A DNA stretch of 10,593 bases from an uncultured Collinsella sp. Its GTDB lineage: Bacteria > Actinomycetota > Coriobacteriia > Coriobacteriales > Coriobacteriaceae. Below, piece by piece: positions 1 through 6,140 of this stretch (the stretch's first letter is position 1; each line of letters starts with the position of its first letter). The notes under the pieces are model-generated. The model saw nothing but the letters and a program-made list of their open reading frames with translations. It did not search any database and was not told the DNA's origin. The position numbers and the translations under genes are program-made. The stretch is from the NCBI GenBank assembly GCA_958452935.1, contig CAUDVX010000056.1, positions 1 through 10,593 on the forward strand, read 5' to 3'.

Positions 1-1021
1 TGAGCAAAACCAGATTCATATGGTTGCCGAGAATCCCGACGAATTGGGCGAGAAGTGCATAGCTGTTGGACCGGTCGATTACCCCGACGATATCGGTACG
101 CACGTGCGCGACCCCAAGATCCTTGAGCACGATGGTATCTACTACATGGTTCTGGGCGCTCGTACGAAAGACGACCGTGGCTGCGTGCTTGTCTATACTT
201 CGCGTGATTTAGGGGTCTGGAGCTATGCGACGCGCATTGAGCTGGGCGAGAAGTTTGGCTTTATGTGGGAGTGCCCTGATCTGTTTGAGCTTGATGGCGA
301 GCTTATTCTCGTTTGCTGTCCGCAGGGTGTGCCTGCCGATGGTTGGCGTTACCGCAATCCGCATCAGTGCGTGTGGTTCCCTATCGAGGCCGATTGGGAG
401 GCGCCGAGTTTTAAGATCACCGGGCAGGGCATGCCCCCGATGGTCGATGCCGGCTTTGATTTCTACGCACCGCAGTCCTTTGAGGATGCTGCAGGCCGGC
501 GTTTGATGATCGGATGGTCGGGTTGCCCCGATGCGACGGCGGAAAACCCGACGGTGGCGCGCGGGTGGCAGTGCGCGTTGACGGTGCCGCGAGAGCTGAG
601 CATGCGCGATGGTAAGCTCTGCCAGCAGCCGGCGCACGAGATTGGGAGGATGCGCGGCGACTGCGTTCGCGCGACAGGCGGTGAAACCGTTGAGGAGCCG
701 GGCCGCCTGTTTGATCTTGTGGTTTCCTGCGAGGGCGCCAAGATGGTCGAGCTCGAAATCCGCAAGGGTGTCTTTGTGCGTTATACGGACGGGATGCTTA
801 CCCTCGATATGGGTGACGAAGGCTATGGGCGCGACCAGAGGTCGATTGAGCTCGGCGAGCTTCGCGACCTACGCGTGCTTTCGGACACTACGATGGTCGA
901 GATTTTTGCAAATGGCGGCGAGGCGGCACTTACGAGCCGTACCTATTCGCCGGCGGTTCCGGCGATGGAGCTGCACGCCGAGGGTGCGGCATCGATGAAT
1001 TTCTACCGCCTCGTGCATTAA
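1..1021 (+). CDS. scrB: Sucrose-6-phosphate hydrolase / beta-fructofuranosidase, GH32, 5' truncated
   Basis: Hydrolyses the fructosyl bond of sucrose or sucrose-6-phosphate in the cytoplasm, normally after PTS uptake. The open frame runs in from the left edge without a start (first full codon at base 2). The ATG at 20 is internal, because it lies only about 30 codons before the RDP motif. What is seen: the GH32 RDP motif (VRDPKI, bases 104-121), the catalytic acid/base motif WECPDLF (E at 269-271), and the FYAPQSFEDAAGRRLMIGWSG-type block at 460-525 typical of bacterial GH32. A C-terminal beta-sandwich of about 130 residues follows, ending near a typical FYRL tail. The N-terminal NDPNG-type motif with the nucleophile Asp lies outside the window, so catalytic completeness cannot be judged. 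The phosphorylated substrate is inferred from family practice in Gram-positive anaerobes. Levanase or invertase activity is the main alternative. Confidence 0.88.
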   Translation, partial: EQNQIHMVAENPDELGEKCIAVGPVDYPDDIGTHVRDPKILEHDGIYYMVLGARTKDDRGCVLVYTSRDLGVWSYATRIELGEKFGFMWECPDLFELDGELILVCCPQGVPADGWRYRNPHQCVWFPIEADWEAPSFKITGQGMPPMVDAGFDFYAPQSFEDAAGRRLMIGWSGCPDATAENPTVARGWQCALTVPRELSMRDGKLCQQPAHEIGRMRGDCVRATGGETVEEPGRLFDLVVSCEGAKMVELEIRKGVFVRYTDGMLTLDMGDEGYGRDQRSIELGELRDLRVLSDTTMVEIFANGGEAALTSRTYSPAVPAMELHAEGAASMNFYRLVH

Positions 1022-1038
1022 CCGTGCGTGGAGCACGA
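1022..1038 (+). terminator. Weak candidate hairpin after the GH32 gene
   Basis: CGTGC (1023-1027) pairs with GCACG (1033-1037) across a 5-nt loop directly after the stop codon. What follows (ATTGGATTT) is only mildly T-rich, so this may be a poor terminator or chance. Confidence 0.25.
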
Positions 1039-1107
1039 TTGGATTTACTGGACGGAATGTGTCGCAGTTGTCGCGGCCAACTACCGCTTACCGCATATAG
1101 CGACCGT

Positions 1108-1135
1108 TTGCGGAATAAGTAACCCTCCTTAATAA
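1108..1135 (+). promoter_or_regulatory. Candidate promoter for degV
   Basis: TTGCGG (1108-1113) and TAATAA (1130-1135) are separated by 16 bp and would start transcription near 1142. That gives a leader of about 155 nt before degV containing the hairpin at 1174-1212. Assignment rests on consensus resemblance only. Confidence 0.3.
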
Positions 1136-1173
1136 ATCGTATGGAATCCTAGATAAGCACGGAGTTTTCCAGG

Positions 1174-1215
1174 GAGACGCTGTCCTTTGTTGTGTGCAAG
1201 GGGCGGCGTCTCTTT
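1174..1215 (+). terminator. Leader stem-loop, possible terminator/attenuator upstream of degV
   Basis: GAGACGC (1174-1180) pairs perfectly with GCGTCTC (1206-1212). Inside it, CCTT (1184-1187) can pair with AAGG (1198-1201). A short TTT (1213-1215) follows. It lies 150 bp after the GH32 stop and 80 bp before degV, so it could end GH32 transcripts or act in the degV leader. The short T-run argues against a strong terminator. Confidence 0.35.
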
Positions 1216-1297
1216 GGCGCTTGGACGCTGTTGTGCAACAGTGCGGCGGCGCGTGCCATGTATTGAAAAGCCAATGTTGAGATGGGTCGTGATAATA

Positions 1298-2152
1298 ATG
1301 GGCAAGTACGTAATCGTGGTTGAGTCTGGGTCGGATGTGACGCCGGAGCTTTGCGAGCGCTACGGCATCGTGCGCGTGCCCATGCATGTCACGATTGGTG
1401 ACGAGACCGTCGAGGACGGTTCGATCGATCCGCTCGAGATTTATTCACGCTGCAACGAGTTTGGCGTAATGCCCAAGACTAGTGGCTGCGCGCCTGCGGA
1501 TTTTGCTCACGTGTATGACCGAATTCATGCCGAGCAGCCCGACGCGACTATTTTGCATCTCGCGTATTCCGAGGCCACGACCTGCTCGCATCAGTCCTCC
1601 AAGATTGCAGCCAAGGGGCGCGACTACGTGTTCTCCATGGACACGCGTTTTGTTTCGGTGGGTCAGTCGCTCGTTGTCGTCGAGACCGCCAAATACATCG
1701 AGGCTCACCCCGATGCCACCGTCGACGAGATCTTTGCATTTACGAATTCCGTCATGGACCGTGTGTTGCTGGGTTTTGTTCCTACGGACCTTGCCTTCCT
1801 TAAGGCGGGCGGTCGCTTGTCCAACGTCGCGTTCCTGGGCGCCCACCTGCTCAAGATTAAGCCCTGCATTGAGGTGACGGGCGGCAAGTTCGTGGCAACC
1901 AAGAAGTTCCGCGGCTCTATGCTCAAATGCGCCCGCGCCTTTATTGACCACATGGTTGCGAAGGGCGAGATCGACTACTCTCACATTGGCCTGGCGTATT
2001 CGGTGGGCCTTTCCCAGGAGCTGCGCGACGACATGGAAGTCTATGCGCACGACCTGGGCTTTAAGGACGTTACCTGGACTCAGGTCGGTGGCGTCATCTC
2101 GAGCCATTGCGGCCCGACCGCCTTCGGCGCGGTGCTCACGCTCAAGGCGTAA
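1298..2152 (+). CDS. DegV family fatty-acid-binding protein
   Basis: Cytoplasmic protein of 284 residues, the usual DegV length. Family members hold a long-chain fatty acid between two alpha/beta domains. In Firmicutes some (FakB) present it to the kinase FakA for phosphorylation. Visible landmarks: the N-terminal IVVESGSDVTPELCERYGI block (residues 6-24) corresponding to the DegV TDS..D start, TSGCAP (61-66, the TS.P loop near the ligand), KAGGRLSN (169-176), LLKIKPCIEV (184-193), and the C-terminal HCGPTAFG (270-277). I chose the ATG at 1298 because the DegV fold begins immediately after it. In-frame starts at 1187 and 1274 would add residues outside the family. The Shine-Dalgarno is weak. 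It is flanked by its own leader and a strong terminator, so it is probably monocistronic. Whether it is a FakB partner cannot be told without a fakA neighbour, and none is visible here. Confidence 0.9.
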   Translation: MGKYVIVVESGSDVTPELCERYGIVRVPMHVTIGDETVEDGSIDPLEIYSRCNEFGVMPKTSGCAPADFAHVYDRIHAEQPDATILHLAYSEATTCSHQSSKIAAKGRDYVFSMDTRFVSVGQSLVVVETAKYIEAHPDATVDEIFAFTNSVMDRVLLGFVPTDLAFLKAGGRLSNVAFLGAHLLKIKPCIEVTGGKFVATKKFRGSMLKCARAFIDHMVAKGEIDYSHIGLAYSVGLSQELRDDMEVYAHDLGFKDVTWTQVGGVISSHCGPTAFGAVLTLKA

Positions 2153-2183
2153 GGCCTGGCGTCTATCGATTTCTATTGCCTCG

Positions 2184-2221
2184 GCGGCGGGCGGGTTGAG
2201 ACAATCTTCCCGCCGCTTTTG
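2184..2221 (+). terminator. Intrinsic terminator after degV
   Basis: GCGGCGGG (2184-2191) pairs with CCCGCCGC (2209-2216) across a 17-nt loop, followed by TTTT at 2217-2220. It sits about 30 bp after the degV stop, the expected place. Confidence 0.85.
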
Positions 2222-2260
2222 CGTAGGGTCAAATAGGCAACCCAATTGACCGCTAAACCG

Positions 2261-2288
2261 TTTCACCATCATGCATATGGGCTAGAAT
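2261..2288 (+). promoter_or_regulatory. Candidate promoter for pflA
   Basis: TTTCAC (2261-2266), a 16-bp spacer and TAGAAT (2283-2288) lie about 50 bp before the chosen pflA start. The gene follows a strong terminator, so it needs a promoter in this interval. The exact boxes are inferred from consensus only. Confidence 0.35.
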
Positions 2289-2337
2289 GACTCTGGCATT
2301 TATGTAGCTAAAACCAATGAGAGGCAAGGTACCGGGA

Positions 2338-3156
2338 ATGGCTGAGATGACGCTCGAGGGTGTGGACGCTCGTCCCGAGGACTCTGCGTTTGCCCTGGGC
2401 CGCGTGCATTCGATTGAGACGATGGGGACGGTCGATGGACCCGGCATCCGCTTTGTGGTGTTTGTTCAGGGCTGCCCCATGCGCTGTGCGTATTGCCACA
2501 ACCCCGATACCTGGTCGGTGAACGGCGGCACCATGGTGACCGTCGAGCACCTGATGGACGAGTTCCAGAGCAACCATGAGTTTTACCGCAGCGGTGGTAT
2601 TACGGTGTCCGGCGGCGAGCCGCTCCTGCAGCCCGCGTTTTTGACCGACCTGTTCCGCGCAATGCACAACAACCCCGATGGCCGCGTGCATACCTGCTTG
2701 GATAGCTGCGGCTATGCGTTCGATCCCGCGCATCCCGAGAAGTTCGATGCCGTACTCAACGAGACCGATATGGTGCTGCTCGACATTAAACACGCCGATC
2801 CCGTCGAGCATAAAAAGCTGACCGGTTGCGATCCCGCACGCATTCTGGCGTTTGGTGACGAGCTTGCGCGTCGCAAGATTAAGGTCGTTATCCGCCACGT
2901 GGTGGTGCCGGGCATTACCGATACGGTTGAGGAGTGCGAGGCGCTCGGCCGCCTGATCGCCCCGTGGCATAACGTGGTCGGTCTGGAAATGCTGCCGTAT
3001 CACACGATGGGTGTCGTCAAGTATGAGCAGCTGGGGATTCCCTATAAGCTCGAGGGCGTTCCACAGATGGATACCGCGCGCATGCCCGAGCTGCGCAGCG
3101 CCGTCATGACGGGCATGAAAAAGCGCCGCGCGGAACTCAAAAACGCCATCGGCTAG
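2338..3156 (+). CDS. pflA: Pyruvate formate-lyase activating enzyme (radical SAM)
   Basis: Uses a [4Fe-4S] cluster and S-adenosylmethionine to place the glycyl radical on pyruvate formate-lyase, enabling anaerobic conversion of pyruvate and CoA to acetyl-CoA and formate. The 272-residue protein has the radical-SAM motif CPMRCAYC (Cys46, Cys50, Cys53), preceded by the activase signature GTVDGPGIRFVVFVQGC (30-46). The SAM-binding SGGEP lies at 91-95, and DIKH and HVVVPGITD further on are typical of PflA. I prefer the ATG at 2338: GAGAGGCAAGG at 2319-2329 serves as its ribosome binding site, whereas the ATG at 2317 has none. The length matches family members with a short N-terminal extension. 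No pflB lies next to it in the window, so it must act on a lyase encoded elsewhere. Activation of another glycyl radical enzyme is possible, but the lack of an added ferredoxin domain favours the PFL type. Confidence 0.92.
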   Translation: MAEMTLEGVDARPEDSAFALGRVHSIETMGTVDGPGIRFVVFVQGCPMRCAYCHNPDTWSVNGGTMVTVEHLMDEFQSNHEFYRSGGITVSGGEPLLQPAFLTDLFRAMHNNPDGRVHTCLDSCGYAFDPAHPEKFDAVLNETDMVLLDIKHADPVEHKKLTGCDPARILAFGDELARRKIKVVIRHVVVPGITDTVEECEALGRLIAPWHNVVGLEMLPYHTMGVVKYEQLGIPYKLEGVPQMDTARMPELRSAVMTGMKKRRAELKNAIG

Positions 3157-3170
3157 CGATCCATTTTCGC

Positions 3171-3213
3171 CCCCAAGGGCACTCATTGGGGACAGACTTA
3201 AATGAGTGCCCCC
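3171..3213. repeat. REP-like palindrome with alternative pairings after pflA
   Basis: GGGCACTCATT (3177-3187) is a perfect 11-bp inverted repeat of AATGAGTGCCC (3201-3211) with a 13-nt loop, starting 20 bp after the pflA stop. A second, mutually exclusive stem is possible: CCCCAA (3171-3176) with TTGGGG (3186-3191). No T-tract follows on either strand, so it is not a standard terminator. The form resembles short dispersed extragenic palindromes, but copy number cannot be judged from one window. Confidence 0.6.
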
Positions 3214-3246
3214 GGACACCAAGCTGATTGCCAAAGAGCCCCGTCA

Positions 3247-3313
3247 AGTTGCGGTGGAATAGTTCTTGTTTTTCGGCTTATGCCGCCCAAACAGGAACTA
3301 TTTCACCGCAACT
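3247..3313 (+). repeat. 67-nt long hairpin element with 25-bp stem
   Basis: The 25-base arms at 3247-3271 and 3289-3313 pair throughout. 23 are Watson-Crick pairs. The two deviations (G3257 with T3303, T3266 with G3294) are G-U pairs in plus-strand RNA but A-C mismatches in minus-strand RNA. Inside, CGGC (3274-3277) and GCCG (3282-3285) form a second stem with a TTAT loop. It is followed by GCGTTTT, which is too weak for a clear terminator. Likely a mobile-type hairpin repeat or a structured 3' end or processing signal. Its role is unknown. Confidence 0.75.
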
Positions 3314-3406
3314 GCGTTTTGGACAGAGATGCGCAACAGAATCGTGCCATTTGGATAAATACGCTTGTGGTTTCTTTAAAGACACCTTAAACGCTGCTGA
3401 ATATCT

Positions 3407-3434
3407 TTGGAAAGAAATGCCTGCTCGGTATTAT
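3407..3434 (+). promoter_or_regulatory. Candidate promoter for the serine hydrolase operon
   Basis: TTGGAA (3407-3412), a 16-bp spacer and TATTAT (3429-3434) lie 38 bp before the GTG start at 3472. A Shine-Dalgarno AGGAGA (3462-3467) follows. This is the best consensus-like promoter in the gap after pflA. Confidence 0.45.
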
Positions 3435-3471
3435 GCTGCTCGTATATAAACGGTAGCAGTCAGGAGACCAC

Positions 3472-4590
3472 GTGCGAAACAACGCATCGCGGGACGAGTA
3501 TGTGCCGCAGCATGGCAGCAGATATGAGACGAAGGGCACGCCTTCGCGTGGCCTCGCTGCCACTCGCATCCGCGTGACGAAGATTGCCGCCATTGGGATG
3601 CTAACGTTGGCGGTTATTATCCTCGGAATTACCGCCAAAACCTACGCGTCGGAGCGAATGGCACACTCAGATGCGTCAACGGTACAGATGCAAAACAAAA
3701 AGGTCTCTGAAGCTAAAGCCACCGCAAGTCAAACCCTGTCGACAGCGAGCCTTAAGACGAGGCTTTCGAAGGCGGACTTTAACGATATTCCCTCAGGCGA
3801 TACCGTGCAGACCTTCTCATTGGTTGATGATCAGATCCCCGCCCTGGAGGATGGGAGCCTCGCCGCGCTCCAAGATGCCCTTGATCAGGCCCAGGAATTG
3901 GGCGATGTGGGCGTGGTGTTTTACGATTTGTCGAGCGGCAAGGGCGTGACGTATAACGCCGATGTCGAGGTTTACGGCGCGAGTAGCTACAAGGCACTCT
4001 ATGCGTTGTACATCTGCGAATCCCTGGTCGAGACGGGTCAGGTCTCACTCGATGATTCCCTTGGCACCTATGGTGGCTATAACATGGGCTGGCAGACGGT
4101 GCGCGACCTAATCGAGGCCGCGGTCGTTAATTCGGATAACGATTCGTTTATTGCGTTACGCGCGGCGTTTGACCATGCCGGTTACGAGGATTGGATTGTC
4201 AGTCTTGGCATCGATTACGATACCGCGCTCGATCCGATGAGTGATTTTCCCACCTATTGCCCGCGCACCTCGGCCAAGTTGTGGCGCGAGATGAGCGAGT
4301 ATTTGAGCTGTGGCAGCGAGGCCTCCCAGTGGTTATCTGAACTGTTGTCATCAACATCGCGCTCATTTATCCGTGATGGGATTGCGGACGACCAAGCCTT
4401 GGTGCGCAACAAGGCAGGCTGGATTAGCGAGGATGGTTGCTATTCGACATGCGATGCGGGCCTTATCGACATCGATGGCCGTACCTATGTCATGAGCATC
4501 ATGACATCGATGCCGTGGAGCGACCACTCGAGCGAGGCTGTGGCCGCGATTGCAAAGGCGCTCTTTGATGTGCGGTCCTCGTTGGCCTAG
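3472..4590 (+). CDS. Membrane-anchored class A beta-lactamase-like serine hydrolase
   Basis: A 372-residue protein starting at GTG with a good ribosome binding site (AGGAGA, 3462-3467). A short basic cytoplasmic tail is followed by one hydrophobic segment (about residues 37-56), which is an uncleaved signal anchor or signal peptide. A linker of about 90 residues comes next, then a class A-type serine hydrolase domain (about 120-372). Active-site motifs seen: SSYK (Ser171 nucleophile, Lys174), SDN (221-223), and KAGW (314-317) in place of KTG. The class A omega-loop motif E-x-x-L-N with the deacylating Glu166 is not visible between SDN and KAG. Such proteins are widespread in Gram-positive bacteria and are often annotated as serine hydrolases or beta-lactamase-related. 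A role on cell-wall peptides is inferred. Drug hydrolysis is not supported. It probably leads an operon with the nucleosidase 79 bp downstream. Confidence 0.8.
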   Translation: MRNNASRDEYVPQHGSRYETKGTPSRGLAATRIRVTKIAAIGMLTLAVIILGITAKTYASERMAHSDASTVQMQNKKVSEAKATASQTLSTASLKTRLSKADFNDIPSGDTVQTFSLVDDQIPALEDGSLAALQDALDQAQELGDVGVVFYDLSSGKGVTYNADVEVYGASSYKALYALYICESLVETGQVSLDDSLGTYGGYNMGWQTVRDLIEAAVVNSDNDSFIALRAAFDHAGYEDWIVSLGIDYDTALDPMSDFPTYCPRTSAKLWREMSEYLSCGSEASQWLSELLSSTSRSFIRDGIADDQALVRNKAGWISEDGCYSTCDAGLIDIDGRTYVMSIMTSMPWSDHSSEAVAAIAKALFDVRSSLA

Positions 4591-4669
4591 CGACTTCGTA
4601 AAAAGTGAAAGATCCAAAATGCTGGTACCATACCGTGGATAAGCAATTTGTACGGATTTGGGGGATGGC

Positions 4670-5410
4670 ATGGCAACCATCGCGATCATAGGCGCACTCG
4701 AAAAAGAGGTTGCGCAGATTAAGGAAGAACTGAGTGGCGCGCATGAGGCGCAGGAGGCGGGCTTGACCGTTGTGAGCGGCGAGCTTGACGGTCTGACGGT
4801 GGTCGCCACGACCGCTGGCATGGGTACCGTGAACGCCGCTGCCGCAACGCAGCATCTCATCAGCAAATACGCTCCGCAGGCCGTTGTGTTTTCGGGTATC
4901 GCGGGAGGCCTAAACCCTAAACTGCATATTAACGACGTGGTTATAGGCAAGTGCCTGCGCTATCTTGATACCGATACGGCACTCATCGCCGAGTCTGCGC
5001 CGGGGCTCGAGGAGTTTGTCTCGACGCCGGCGTTGGCTGATGTTGCCGCCGCCGTGCTTGCCGAGCATGGATTTGTGGATGCCTCGGCGGATAAGACTTC
5101 TACTGAGAAGGACCCCAAACAGTTCCTGTGCGGCACTATCGCCACGGGTGACCGCTTTGTTACGGGTGACGCCATGCGTAACGCTGCTATTGAGGCCACG
5201 CATGCCGATTGCGTCGAGATGGAGGGCGCGGCAATTGCGCACATCGCGGCCAAGAATGGTGTCGATTGCCTAGTGCTGCGCGCTATCAGCGATAATTGTG
5301 ACGAGGCATATGACGCGTTTTGCGAGCGCGAGTTCGATCTGGATGAGTACGCCCGTACCGCGAGCGGCATCACGCTTGACATCGTTCGTCGTATCGCCGC
5401 CGCGCAATAG
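4670..5410 (+). CDS. mtnN: 5'-methylthioadenosine/S-adenosylhomocysteine nucleosidase
   Basis: Cleaves the glycosidic bond of methylthioadenosine, S-adenosylhomocysteine and 5'-deoxyadenosine, releasing adenine and clearing inhibitory SAM by-products in the cytoplasm. The 246-residue length is normal for bacterial enzymes. The N-terminus MATIAIIGALEKEV carries the acid residue Glu11 (Glu12 in E. coli). GIAGGLNP is at 76-83. The ribose-binding VEMEGAAIAHIA (182-193, Glu185) and RAISDNCD (204-211, catalytic Asp208) are intact. The start is the ATG at 4670, preceded by GGGGG at 4660-4664. The TTG at 4658 is a poorer choice. It sits between the serine hydrolase (79 bp upstream) and engB (39 bp downstream) on the same strand. 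Neighbouring pflA, a radical-SAM enzyme, belongs to a class that produces one of its substrates, but no direct co-transcription is evident. Confidence 0.92.
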   Translation: MATIAIIGALEKEVAQIKEELSGAHEAQEAGLTVVSGELDGLTVVATTAGMGTVNAAAATQHLISKYAPQAVVFSGIAGGLNPKLHINDVVIGKCLRYLDTDTALIAESAPGLEEFVSTPALADVAAAVLAEHGFVDASADKTSTEKDPKQFLCGTIATGDRFVTGDAMRNAAIEATHADCVEMEGAAIAHIAAKNGVDCLVLRAISDNCDEAYDAFCEREFDLDEYARTASGITLDIVRRIAAAQ

Positions 5411-5449
5411 CACGCCCGTTTTGTAAGAACCTACGACCAAGGAGTGTCC

Positions 5450-6040
5450 ATGGCCGATTCCATTAACTACCAGCTTGCCAAGTTCGTTGCCAGCTATGGC
5501 AAGGTTTCGCAGATTCCCGAGTCCACCTGCCCCGAGGTGAGCTTCGTCGGCCGCTCCAACGTGGGCAAGTCGTCGATCATGAACAAGCTTTTTGGCCGCA
5601 AAAACCTGGTCAAGGTTTCGAGCACGCCGGGCAAGACGAGCAACATCAACTTCTTTGAGGCTGACGACGTGCACTTCGTCGACCTGCCGGGCTATGGTTT
5701 CGCCCGTCGTTCCAAGGCCGAGCGCGACCGTTGGGCCGAGCTCATCGGCGACTTCTTTGACTCCGAGCGCAGCTTTAACCTGGTTGTATCGCTGGTGGAC
5801 ATTCGCCACGACCCGAGCAAGCTCGACCATGACATGATCGACTACCTGCAGGGCAACGAGTTCAACTTTATCGTCTGCCTCACCAAGGCCGACAAGCTCA
5901 GCCGCACCCAACAGGCCCGCCAGGCAGCAGCCATCAAAAAGCAGCTCAACGTCCCGGCCGAGAACGTGATCATCACAAGCTCCCAGACCGGTACCGGCAT
6001 CGACGAACTCAAAAAGCGCATCGCCGAGGCCTGCCTCTAG
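5450..6040 (+). CDS. engB: Ribosome biogenesis GTP-binding protein EngB (YsxC/YihA)
   Basis: Essential small GTPase that binds the large ribosomal subunit during assembly. The 196-residue protein is one TRAFAC-class G domain, the usual length. G1 P-loop GRSNVGKS is at 34-41, the G2 threonine at 59 in STPGKTSNINFF, G3 DLPG at 78-81 followed by YGFA, G4 TKAD at 145-148, and G5 near SSQTG in the C-terminal part. The start is the ATG at 5450, placed 5 nt after AAGGAG (5439-5444). The GTG at 5444 overlaps that ribosome binding site and is rejected. It follows mtnN by 39 bp with no terminator between, so co-transcription is likely. A stem-loop with T-tract comes 36 bp after its stop. Confidence 0.95.
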   Translation: MADSINYQLAKFVASYGKVSQIPESTCPEVSFVGRSNVGKSSIMNKLFGRKNLVKVSSTPGKTSNINFFEADDVHFVDLPGYGFARRSKAERDRWAELIGDFFDSERSFNLVVSLVDIRHDPSKLDHDMIDYLQGNEFNFIVCLTKADKLSRTQQARQAAAIKKQLNVPAENVIITSSQTGTGIDELKKRIAEACL

Positions 6041-6065
6041 GGCATGCCGCACTGTCAAACAACTT

Positions 6066-6094
6066 TTGTCTATCTATATCACCCCAGTGATAGT
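6066..6094 (+). promoter_or_regulatory. Candidate promoter inside the double palindrome
   Basis: TTGTCT (6066-6071), a 17-bp spacer and GATAGT (6089-6094) would place the -10 box inside the left palindrome. A repressor bound there would block it, which is the usual autoregulated arrangement of toxin-antitoxin operons. Consensus match is modest (4 of 6 in the -10). Confidence 0.35.
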
Positions 6095-6126
6095 TATTGG
6101 TAAACTATCACTGGGGTGATATTTTT
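6076..6126 (+). terminator. 20-bp perfect stem with T-tract between engB and the DUF3990 gene
   Basis: The arms at 6076-6095 and 6103-6122 are perfect inverted repeats with a 7-nt loop (ATTGGTA). The right arm runs into TTTTT (6122-6126). By form this is an intrinsic terminator for the engB transcript. It also contains the two operator-like sites listed separately, so it may serve both purposes. Confidence 0.7.
6077..6121. promoter_or_regulatory. Two operator-like palindromes upstream of the DUF3990/HTH pair
   Basis: Each arm of the big stem is itself a palindrome: TATCAC-CCCA-GTGATA at 6077-6092 and TATCAC-TGGG-GTGATA at 6106-6121, with centres 29 bp apart. Paired dyads just upstream of an operon encoding an HTH protein are typical binding sites for that protein. 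Binding by the HTH product at 6790-7488 is inferred from position. Confidence 0.55.
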
Positions 6127-6140
6127 GTTTGGAGGTCGAT

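Noticed and set aside
1187..1297. N-terminal extension of DegV from 1187
   Set aside because: It reads through the leader hairpin, has no family resemblance, and the DegV fold begins at 1298.
1445..2272. 275-codon minus-strand frame opposite degV
   Set aside because: It is antisense to the complete DegV gene and runs through its terminator.
2308..3234. 308-codon minus-strand frame opposite pflA
   Set aside because: It is antisense to a clear radical-SAM gene. Long antisense frames are expected from the G/C-rich third positions.
3202..3449. Two short plus-strand frames (62 and 73 codons) in the gap after pflA
   Set aside because: They read straight through both hairpin elements and lack start signals.
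5270..6058. 262-codon minus-strand frame opposite engB
   Set aside because: It is a shadow of engB and the end of mtnN, with no known family.
6097..6125. Alternative promoter TTGGTA with TATTTT
   Set aside because: It would start transcription at the ribosome binding site of the DUF3990 gene, leaving almost no leader.
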